Assembly: GCA_001824635.1 (NCBI GenBank)
Contig: MHYB01000043.1
Location: 28,914-34,421, forward strand
From: Planctomycetes bacterium GWF2_50_10
Lineage (GTDB): Bacteria; Planctomycetota; Phycisphaerae; Sedimentisphaerales; GWF2-50-10
DNA length: 5,508 nucleotides
Direction: 5' to 3'
The notes under the pieces were generated by a model. It worked only from the letters and a program-made list of their open reading frames with translations. It was not told where the DNA came from and did no database searches. Both the position numbers and the translations under genes were made by a program. This document shows, piece after piece, positions 1 through 5,508 of the stretch (its first letter is position 1; every line of letters begins with the position of its first letter).

Positions 1-562
1 GGCCGCCATCAGCATAAATATCCATGGCCGCATTTGCACTGTTTACCTCGACGCAATCGATCCCAACCACCGCCAGGCCGGCGAGCATGCGAATTTTGCG
101 AACATCGCAATAATTTGCAGCCTGTAATGTACCAGCCTTGATGACAACTTCTGTCCACCTGGCACGGTTTGTTGCATTATTAACATTGCTTGACACATTC
201 AAAACGCCGGTTGTGTTATTTACAATGCAAATGGGAATTTCACTGTTCACACCCGTGCTGGCCCCCGCGCATTCAATAAACCACACTCCGGAACCTTCAA
301 ATATCACCTCGCTGGCCGAAATCTGCAGGGGATTGCCCGTATCACCTCCGTTTGCACTAAAACCTGATTTAATATGTAAAAGTGATAGATTTACAGCACC
401 TTGATTAAGGCCATAGGTAAGTCCACGAATGGTGCCGGCACTGTCCCCTCGACCATCAAATATAACAGTATCAGTGGAAACAGGCACACCATTAGTCCAG
501 TTTCCTGCGGTTGTCCAGTTGCCGTCGCCGGAAGCTCCGGTCCAATATGTTGTTTTAGCCAT
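1..562 (-). CDS. Beta-helix-like tail fibre/spike candidate, N-terminal part (3' end outside window)
   Basis: The frame opens with ATG at 562 and runs unbroken off the left edge, giving 187 residues. AGGAG (575-571) sits 8 nt upstream, overlapping the previous gene's stop, so the start is well supported. The protein begins MAKTTYWTGASGDGNWTTAG followed by NWTNGVPVSTDTVIFDGRG. This W-T-G..G-N-W..A.N-W..G-V-P..D-T-V arrangement is known from the openings of autotransporter-type and planctomycete beta-helix repeat proteins. The rest alternates short hydrophobic strands with Asn/Gly/Ser/Thr turns (LTYGLNQGAVNLSLLHIKSG, PLQISASEVIFEGSGVWFIE, EIPICIVNNTTGVLNVSSNV, TEVVIKAGTLQ, GLAVVGIDCVEVNSANAAMD), as in right-handed beta-solenoids. 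There is no secretion signal, which fits a virion protein rather than a true autotransporter. As the last gene seen after the tail-tip genes it is a good candidate for a fibre, spike or receptor-binding protein. No depolymerase active site can be judged from this fragment. Confidence 0.8.
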   Translation of the reverse strand, partial: MAKTTYWTGASGDGNWTTAGNWTNGVPVSTDTVIFDGRGDSAGTIRGLTYGLNQGAVNLSLLHIKSGFSANGGDTGNPLQISASEVIFEGSGVWFIECAGASTGVNSEIPICIVNNTTGVLNVSSNVNNATNRARWTEVVIKAGTLQAANYCDVRKIRMLAGLAVVGIDCVEVNSANAAMDIYADGG

Positions 563-570
563 TGTAGATT

Positions 571-575
571 CTCCT
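571..575 (-). promoter_or_regulatory. Ribosome binding site AGGAG for the beta-helix gene, overlapping the upstream stop
   Basis: On the minus strand the sequence reads TGAGGAG, an 8-nt spacer, then ATG. The stop codon of the 870-residue gene (577-575) supplies the first A of AGGAG. It is the strongest Shine-Dalgarno match in the window and fixes the start of the last gene at 562. Confidence 0.85.
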
Positions 576-3187
576 CATTTGATCGTTAATTCACGCGGAT
601 CGACTATTAACAAAACATCGTAGCCGCCGAAAATTATCACCCCCATGCACAGACAGTTGGCTGATGCTTCGAGATATTCAGTATCTGGTGCATAGAACTG
701 AAAATTCACATCGGGCATCACGGTTACCGCTGTTGTATTATCTGAGTACGGTACCAGCGGGACGGTAATGTAACTTTCGGTTGGAATCCAGTTTTCGTTG
801 GGCTTTTGTGAGAGATTCAAATCACCGCCGCTAACTGTAAGTCCGGGGATACAAATTGTTCTGCCTGCAGCAGTACCATCGGAATTCCTGTTACAAGGTT
901 GAACAGGCCACATCTGAATGTATGTGTAGTGTCTGCCGGTGTACTCCTCGCCATAAAGCCAGACTTTTAATTTTACATTCCGCTGGCCATAGCGGGCTAT
1001 CAGGTCATCGCTTGCGACTGCGCGAACCTTTATACCGTAAAGCTCACAATATCTGCTCCAGCCCTCCATGCCGCCGCCATCAGGAGTAAACGGATATTCA
1101 CCTGTGTCGGGATTATAGATGCGGTAAATAAAACCTCTGTAACCGATACCAGGTCCCCAGGAGGACATGCCAAAGCAGTACGGATCGACACTGCCCCAGT
1201 ATCCACCTGGATAGACTTCAAACATCCCATCCTCATAGGGATTGACTTCACTATAATTCCAGCCTGGCGCATCTATCCAATGGCCTGGACCGGGGAATGC
1301 CCGCGTGCACGAGCCAAAATCCCCCATGAAGGGGGTTTCATGACTATCTGGAACGTACGCGGTGCTTTTCATGCTTGCACCTATGTTTTCGCTGCGGTAT
1401 TTAAGATGCTCCATCACCGCTTTCATATCATTGAGTATGTCAGCGACAAGCTCCGGATGATAATAATTCTGCCACGGCCTGAAATTACATGTGTGCCGCT
1501 CTATTATTTTAGACCGCATCTCGGCATTCGAAGAAGAGTTCCATCGATTATGCAAATCCTCGATGAGTTTTTCCACATCGGCGATTTTGTTCCAGCTTGT
1601 TGCCGGTTCGGGAGGATAGCCCCATTCCTGTGGCCACATGAGCGATACTCCGCCCGACAGAAATGTCTTATATATCAAAGCGTTGCTTCTCATATCGCAA
1701 ATGATGTCGCCGGTTTCCACAGGCATATAGATGATGATCATGTTCTCACTTGCAAGCTTGGCTCTTGCATTTGTCGGCGACTTTAAAATGACATCAACCA
1801 GGTTGTAACATGTTGTCTCGAGTCCTCCACCCATCCAGTCCCAGCCAATCGGGACAACGGCATACGTCGGGTGTATCTCCGGCTCACTCCATAGATCGGC
1901 ACTGAATTTAAAAATATATGTGCCGACCTTTATCTGCGCCCCGTCCTGTGGCTGTGAAAAAAATTTTAAATACACGATCCTGCTGGTCTGGCCTATTCCT
2001 GTGGGATAATCCATTGAGTATTTCCAAGTCCTGCGCCAGCAGGCGACAGGCTCGCGTGTCCAACCCAACTCTGTCGGGCCATAGCCGCCATTAACCTGCG
2101 GCGGGTAATTCAGATCGAGATACCAGTCGTATCTGCCGACAAGGTGCAGTATCTCCTCAAATGCGCTCCTATTAAATGGAATGTTGCCTTTGTGGTTTTC
2201 ATCCTGACCCTTGTAACGGCCGGATGGATCAGGGCCGTAGCCAAGGCGGTGGCCACAATAGCTTGAGCCAGAACTAGCGCCCGCAGGATTGCCCGGCCAA
2301 TATCCGCCCCAGCTGTCAGTGATCAACTCCACCTGGGCCTGATATGCCTTGGCAACTTTGGGATTATAGTATTTCTGCTCATCGTAACCACTGTCGGGCT
2401 GATTGTCGTTGGCCATGAAATATGAATAATACCATGGCGTCGGTGTCCCTCCCTGATCCAGAGGATGAGGAAAAATCGCGCCTGTAACGCCTGTTATATG
2501 ATCAAACGCGAATTCAACAGGACTATGGTGCGGCAGAGGAATGTGAGCCTGCGTATAGTTTACTAAAGTCCAGCAGGCAGGATTACCACTTTTGTCACTT
2601 ACATGAGTGAGAGTGCATTTCTTATAGATGCCCGTGAGGAACTCAGCAGTATCACCTTCAAAGAATAACTTCGGATATTCCCACCGTAATGGTCCGCGAA
2701 GCTGCTTGTCAGGCCTGACCTGTATAGGCAGGTAATCCGAGGCGGGCACGAGAGAGCGGTTATTGCGGCCATCGCCCACAGATTTGTATCTGCCGCTGTT
2801 TGCATCATAGTGGGAATAAAACCGTTCATCGACACCAAGTTGCCAGTCGCCATTGTCTTTGGAAGGCAGGGAATTTCGACCTTCCCATCTGCCCGGCCCA
2901 ACCTGAAGGGCCGGTTGCGTAGCAGCACATATCCAAACCTCATTATTATACCAAACCACATCGCCGACCATGTAGCCGTACCAGAACTCTACGTAATCTT
3001 CAGAAATATTTTGACAGAAAATCCTCGACCATGTGTTTTCAGTCGGCGGCGTCCAGTTTTTGCCGCTGCCGTAGACAAGCCAGATATGCCGTGCCGCCCA
3101 GACATACTTGCGAATATCCTCAAAATGCTCGGCGGCAATTTCATCGCCCCTGGTTACGGGCCAGCTTGCGGAAGGTGACCAGCTCAT
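575..3187 (-). CDS. Giant Trp/Tyr/Gly-rich phage tail-associated protein with two CBM-like modules
   Basis: This 870-residue protein starts at ATG 3187, overlapping the upstream TGA (ATGA), with GGAG 10 nt upstream (3201-3198). It has no signal peptide or membrane helix. Residues 9-34 (WPVTRGDEIAAEHFEDIRKY...) carry the W..xxG..I.A.HF..IR pattern that I recall at the start of phage and surface-protein modules. Residues 74-103 (GDVVWYNNEVWICAATQ...PGRWEG) and 178-208 (GDTAEF...YKKCTLTHV...ACWTLV) look like two small aromatic carbohydrate-binding-like modules. Residues 533-603 are predicted helical (WNKIADVEKLIEDLHNRW; VADILNDMKAVMEHLKYRSE). Residues 613-710 are packed with Gly, Pro, Tyr and Trp. 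The last about 140 residues look like beta strands (YITVPLVPYS, VTVMPDVNFQFYAP, CLCMGVIIFGGYDVLLIV). I count 36 Trp and 16 Cys, a high Trp share near 4%. No catalytic motif is recognisable. By position it is a candidate central tail tip, baseplate or receptor-binding protein. That role is inferred, not shown. Confidence 0.84.
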   Translation of the reverse strand: MSWSPSASWPVTRGDEIAAEHFEDIRKYVWAARHIWLVYGSGKNWTPPTENTWSRIFCQNISEDYVEFWYGYMVGDVVWYNNEVWICAATQPALQVGPGRWEGRNSLPSKDNGDWQLGVDERFYSHYDANSGRYKSVGDGRNNRSLVPASDYLPIQVRPDKQLRGPLRWEYPKLFFEGDTAEFLTGIYKKCTLTHVSDKSGNPACWTLVNYTQAHIPLPHHSPVEFAFDHITGVTGAIFPHPLDQGGTPTPWYYSYFMANDNQPDSGYDEQKYYNPKVAKAYQAQVELITDSWGGYWPGNPAGASSGSSYCGHRLGYGPDPSGRYKGQDENHKGNIPFNRSAFEEILHLVGRYDWYLDLNYPPQVNGGYGPTELGWTREPVACWRRTWKYSMDYPTGIGQTSRIVYLKFFSQPQDGAQIKVGTYIFKFSADLWSEPEIHPTYAVVPIGWDWMGGGLETTCYNLVDVILKSPTNARAKLASENMIIIYMPVETGDIICDMRSNALIYKTFLSGGVSLMWPQEWGYPPEPATSWNKIADVEKLIEDLHNRWNSSSNAEMRSKIIERHTCNFRPWQNYYHPELVADILNDMKAVMEHLKYRSENIGASMKSTAYVPDSHETPFMGDFGSCTRAFPGPGHWIDAPGWNYSEVNPYEDGMFEVYPGGYWGSVDPYCFGMSSWGPGIGYRGFIYRIYNPDTGEYPFTPDGGGMEGWSRYCELYGIKVRAVASDDLIARYGQRNVKLKVWLYGEEYTGRHYTYIQMWPVQPCNRNSDGTAAGRTICIPGLTVSGGDLNLSQKPNENWIPTESYITVPLVPYSDNTTAVTVMPDVNFQFYAPDTEYLEASANCLCMGVIIFGGYDVLLIVDPRELTIK

Positions 3188-4194
3188 CTATACAGTGCTC
3201 CACCCCGGTTGCCCAGCCAGCCTAGTGAACCCGGTACCCAGATATTACCCGATTTATATCCACCCTGGATAAAGGTCTCGACAAAATAAAACTTATCATC
3301 ATGCATTTCGACTGCCCGAAACTCGCCGGCCTCAAACTGCGGAAGGCAGGTGGAGAGGCACCCGACGTTGCCTTTTGCATAAGCTTTTGTGACTTCCAGC
3401 CGCTTCCAGTAATTGGGCTGAATATCCGGTTTTAACGCCCAGTTAGATGTGTGTGTTATCAGGCATTTGTATTCGTAATTTTCAAGCCTGACGGTACTGG
3501 CCATGACGGGAGGCGTTACTGTCAAATCTTCTTTATAATAGATAACTCCAGACTGCCACGTCGGGGACCATGCACCTATCTTTACTTCGTAATAGTCAGC
3601 CTGATCGTCAACTTTGTGCATGATCTCGACCCAGATGAGACTCGAACCGCCGCCGCCCGAAACAGCACCGAACCTAACAACAGCCCACTTGACACCGGTA
3701 CCGGTCTCTTTCCAAAGGATGGTAAGCGGTCCGCCGGTTGCACTGGTAAGTACAGTCTTGTCGCCCTCGGTTATATCCGCAAATTGATGTATCTCATCTG
3801 TTACCTTTATCTGTACCCTGCATAGTCCTGTTGCATGGGCCATACCTATGGCACTATTCGCAATGGGTTCGGCAGTAATTACAAAACGGCCCTGAGAATG
3901 CTTGGCAACTTCCGGGCTATTGCCGGTAAAGGCGATTGCATTTTTGAACTGATCCTGGGCGTCGCCGGGTTCAAAAACGACGCCGTCAATTCCCAGTATC
4001 GCAAACCGAGGTGCATCACTGCCGCTTATATTTTTAATGCGAATAAGATTAGATGGTGCCATACGTGAATTTACAGCACCGCCGCTGTTTTTCCTGGCGG
4101 CATAATCTTTTGCGGCATCGACCATTACGTTGTATGCACTGGCTGGAATACGCAGCCGTTCACCTGAGCGGACTTTAGTAAAAGGATCGGCCAC
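3184..4194 (-). CDS. Hypothetical phage tail-tip protein with C-terminal aromatic (CBM-like) module, GTG start
   Basis: This 336-residue protein starts at GTG (4194-4192), 2 nt after the previous TAA, with a GGGGG tract 7 nt upstream. The next in-frame ATG is Met24, which would cut off the N-terminal motif GERLRIPASAYN, so GTG is preferred. Residues 1-35 are a short strand plus a helix (AYNVMVDAAKDYAARK). Residues 48-177 look like a compact beta domain (NLIRIKNISG, FAILGIDGVVFEP, RFVITAEPI, GLCRVQIKV, KWAVVRFGAV). A hinge SGGGGSS (179-185) leads to a C-terminal domain. Residues about 214-267 contain YEYKCLITHTSN followed by PNYWKRLEV, a pattern like small carbohydrate-binding modules. NVGCLSTC (276-283) is a close Cys pair. 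No enzyme motif is visible. The stop overlaps the next start (ATGA), which suggests coupled translation. Placement after the tape measure argues for a tail-tip or baseplate part. I recall similar N-terminal halves in planctomycete prophages but know no assigned function. Confidence 0.84.
   Translation of the reverse strand: MADPFTKVRSGERLRIPASAYNVMVDAAKDYAARKNSGGAVNSRMAPSNLIRIKNISGSDAPRFAILGIDGVVFEPGDAQDQFKNAIAFTGNSPEVAKHSQGRFVITAEPIANSAIGMAHATGLCRVQIKVTDEIHQFADITEGDKTVLTSATGGPLTILWKETGTGVKWAVVRFGAVSGGGGSSLIWVEIMHKVDDQADYYEVKIGAWSPTWQSGVIYYKEDLTVTPPVMASTVRLENYEYKCLITHTSNWALKPDIQPNYWKRLEVTKAYAKGNVGCLSTCLPQFEAGEFRAVEMHDDKFYFVETFIQGGYKSGNIWVPGSLGWLGNRGGALYR
3198..3201 (-). promoter_or_regulatory. 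Ribosome binding site GGAG for the 870-residue gene
   Basis: GGAG lies 10 nt upstream of the ATG at 3187, inside the end of the preceding gene. The start itself overlaps that gene's stop as ATGA, so initiation probably uses both this site and terminating ribosomes. Confidence 0.6.
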
Positions 4195-4196
4195 GT

Positions 4197-4991
4197 TTAT
4201 ACCCCCAGGCCCGCGAAGTTGCCGTATTCATAGACCTGCTCGATATAGACCGCCAGAGGTTTCTTAATAAGTGCCTTTGCCCCGGTGTCATCCGCGTCTG
4301 CATATCGCACCCATAGATATTCCCAGCCTTTTTTAGATATGCCGGTAATTGAGCCGATAGTTACGTTCGTTTTATTAGGACTTGCGGAGAATTTAAACGC
4401 AAGTTCCCAGTCTCCCTTGCCTCGCTTTGAGCCGGAGGCACCCTGAAACAGAACCTCTCCCTGCTGGTAATGCCGCCATGGCGCACTGTTTACCTTGCCT
4501 GTGAGGTTAAATAATGTGCTCTTATATGCATCAGTGATTCGGGATGCATCCATTATATATGTTTCGGAGAAACTGTAAGTGGGCACGATGATATCACAGC
4601 CGTTGACGCTGTTGTCATCGACGCCGATCGCGCCCTCGAAATTCGGGGCTGTCTTGCCTGCTGGCGCATACCTGTTTATTGTAGAGAAGCTCTGGGTTAT
4701 ATGCTGCGAACCGCCTCCGGTATCGAATGAATACAGGGCATCTGCGCCGCCCTGGTTCTGGTTTGTATAGCCGTAACGCACCTTGCCAAGCCAGTAATTG
4801 GGGGCAAGCCATTCGACCTCCGCTGTCTGCGCAGGCAAACCATCGACAGTTGCGGGACGAAATACCACAAGTGCATCCGCAGCGGCGATATCATCATCGG
4901 TACCGGCAATGATATAAAGCCGTGTCGCCGAGCCTTGCTGGCCGCGAACGATGCCGCCGGAATCGAATTTTTCTTCAACGGTGATGGGCAT
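4197..4991 (-). CDS. Hypothetical phage structural protein in the distal-tail-protein position
   Basis: This 264-residue protein starts at ATG 4991, which shares its A with the TAA stop of the upstream gene. GGAG at 5003-5000 lies 8 nt before the ATG. I cannot name its family. It has no signal peptide or membrane segment. The composition is that of a beta-rich virion protein: many Tyr, Gly, Ser, Thr and Asn. Notable segments are AEVEWLAPNYWLGKVRYGYT (residues 57-76), GCDIIVPTYSFSETYIM (131-147), LFNLTGKVNSAPW (160-172), GEVLFQGASGS (178-188), WELAFKFSASPN (195-206) and a C-terminal GWEYLWVRYAD (222-232). In siphophages the gene directly after the tape measure usually encodes the distal tail (Dit) protein, often about 250 residues, so the place and size fit. 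No Dit sequence motif is visible, so that role is inference only. It could equally be another tail-tip or tail-tube component. A 2-nt gap separates its stop from the next start. Confidence 0.85.
   Translation of the reverse strand: MPITVEEKFDSGGIVRGQQGSATRLYIIAGTDDDIAAADALVVFRPATVDGLPAQTAEVEWLAPNYWLGKVRYGYTNQNQGGADALYSFDTGGGSQHITQSFSTINRYAPAGKTAPNFEGAIGVDDNSVNGCDIIVPTYSFSETYIMDASRITDAYKSTLFNLTGKVNSAPWRHYQQGEVLFQGASGSKRGKGDWELAFKFSASPNKTNVTIGSITGISKKGWEYLWVRYADADDTGAKALIKKPLAVYIEQVYEYGNFAGLGV
4202..4206 (-). promoter_or_regulatory. G-rich Shine-Dalgarno-like tract before the GTG start
   Basis: GGGGG, inside the last codons of the upstream gene, is 7 nt from the GTG at 4194. It is a non-canonical match to the Shine-Dalgarno consensus. 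Together with the GTG start and the 2-nt intergenic gap, it suggests the 336-residue protein relies partly on translational coupling. Confidence 0.5.
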
Positions 4992-5508
4992 TACTCAAAC
5001 TCCATGGAAGCTGTGCCGTTGTCGGCAATATCCTCGCAGGCGTTGGCGGTCCGCTCGGTTGCCAGTGCAATTCTCTGGATCACGCCGCCGGCACCAAGCT
5101 GAGAAAGGCCGAATGAACTGAATGTACCTATGGCAGCACCAGCCTGACTTGCTATATCACCAAACTTGGGCAGAGCCGGCGGTTTATTCTCCGGTCCCTT
5201 GTCGCCGGGCTTGTTGGCCTCTTCAATGGCCGTAAGCCATTCATTTCTGGTTTTGGCGATCTCGTCTGCATTCTTTTTAAGGCGGCTTGCCGCTTCATTA
5301 TCAATACTTTGTATATCCTGGGCGTAAGCTTCACCGATTGCATTTACATTTGCATCGTATGCCTGCTTTGCGGTATCGCGTGATTCCTGCCGATGGGATT
5401 CTGCGGCATCGTCGGCGGCAACGGTTTCTTTTGCACGGTCAAATGCATCAGTCTCAAAACTCTGATCAGCTATTGTCTTCGCAGTCTTAGAATCAAAGTT
5501 AGGGTCCA
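4991..5508 (-). CDS. Probable phage tail tape-measure protein, C-terminal part (5' end outside window)
   Basis: An open frame enters from the right edge and ends at TAA (4993-4991), giving 171 residues of the C-terminus. About the first 93 visible residues are rich in Ala, Glu, Lys, Asp and Gln with almost no Gly or Pro (for example DTAKQAYDANVNAIGEAYAQ), as expected for a long helix or coiled coil. A Pro/Lys linker follows (PGDKGPENKPPALPKFG). The end is an Ala/Gly-rich hydrophobic segment with GTFSSFGLSQLGAGG and then a helix ATERTANACEDIADNG. From memory, this helical rod plus GTF tail plus ATE.T..N...IADN ending is how tape-measure proteins of planctomycete prophages finish. The family's role is to set tail length and occupy the tail tube. 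The gene leads a run of tightly packed genes and its stop overlaps the next start (TAATG). No transmembrane segment is visible in this part. Another coiled-coil virion protein is the main alternative. Confidence 0.72.
   Translation of the reverse strand, partial: DPNFDSKTAKTIADQSFETDAFDRAKETVAADDAAESHRQESRDTAKQAYDANVNAIGEAYAQDIQSIDNEAASRLKKNADEIAKTRNEWLTAIEEANKPGDKGPENKPPALPKFGDIASQAGAAIGTFSSFGLSQLGAGGVIQRIALATERTANACEDIADNGTASMEFE
5000..5003 (-). promoter_or_regulatory. Ribosome binding site GGAG for the 264-residue gene
   Basis: GGAG lies 8 nt upstream of the ATG at 4991, within the last codons (ATG GAG TTT GAG) of the tape-measure gene. It supports the start that overlaps the tape-measure stop as TAATG. 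Confidence 0.65.

Noticed and set aside
138..404. 88-codon plus-strand frame beginning with a hydrophobic stretch that could pass for a signal peptide
   Set aside because: It is the antisense of the well-started beta-helix gene, whose periodic strand/turn pattern is convincing.
1..562. Interpretation of the left-edge gene as a host autotransporter adhesin
   Set aside because: There is no signal peptide before the repeat-like opening, and the gene follows the tail genes by 12 bp with its ribosome site overlapping the upstream stop.
1316..1340. Inverted repeat CCCCC-5 nt-GGGGG followed on the minus strand by ATTTT, resembling a terminator
   Set aside because: The stem is only 5 bp, the T run is short, and it lies in the middle of the 870-residue reading frame where termination would make no sense.
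1280..1786. 168-codon open frame on the plus strand inside the 870-residue gene
   Set aside because: It is antisense to a strongly supported gene, its translation is rich in Cys, His, Arg and Ile without domain character, and every other real gene is on the minus strand.
2599..2961. 120-codon open frame on the minus strand in another frame
   Set aside because: It is nested wholly inside the 870-residue gene, has no operon-like placement, and its translation shows no family features.
2810..3178. 122-codon open frame on the plus strand
   Set aside because: It is an antisense shadow of the N-terminal part of the 870-residue gene, with low-complexity Pro/Arg-rich translation and no supporting context.
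3451..3825. 124-codon open frame on the plus strand
   Set aside because: It is antisense to the 336-residue gene and shows no recognisable domain.
1..5508. CRISPR arrays, tRNA/rRNA genes, insertion sequences, attachment sites, defence genes
   Set aside because: I saw no regularly spaced repeats, cloverleaf-like sequence, transposase-like or nuclease-like motifs. Nearly all bases are taken up by the five coding regions.

Overview
The whole 5.5 kb window reads as one stretch of a phage or prophage late (virion structural) operon. Every convincing gene lies on the minus strand, so transcription runs from the right edge to the left edge. There are five genes, two of them cut by the window edges. 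They are packed with 1-4 bp overlaps or gaps of 2-12 bp, so there is no room for a terminator or a conventional intergenic promoter. I see no integrase, capsid, terminase, lysis, tRNA, CRISPR or insertion-sequence signal.

Layout in transcription order: (1) 5508-4991, the C-terminal end of a probable tail tape-measure protein, with a long alanine/charge-rich helical stretch, a proline-rich linker and a GTFS-type tail. (2) 4991-4197, a 264-residue protein of unknown function in the slot just after the tape measure, where siphophages usually encode the distal tail protein. (3) 4194-3184, a 336-residue two-part protein with a GTG start, a Gly/Ser hinge and an aromatic module that looks like a carbohydrate-binding domain. 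(4) 3187-575, a very large (870-residue), Trp/Tyr/Gly-rich protein that carries two more copies of a similar aromatic module. (5) 562-1, the start of a repetitive beta-rich, beta-helix-like protein that fits a tail fibre or spike.

Taken together this is the tape measure to tail tip to adhesin section of a long-tailed phage. Only the tape-measure call rests on recognisable sequence character. The roles of the other four are inferred from order, composition and short motifs. From memory of how such genes look, the GTFS-type tape-measure end and the N-terminal pattern of the last gene (W-T-G...G-N-W...A-G-N-W...G-V-P...D-T-V) resemble prophage genes in Planctomycetes, especially Phycisphaerae-like genomes. 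The intermediate GC content does not contradict that. The host assignment is a weak inference.

The most interesting content is the set of three genes after the tape measure. They have no family I can name, share short motifs with one another, and are translationally coupled. They may be a little-described host-adsorption apparatus.
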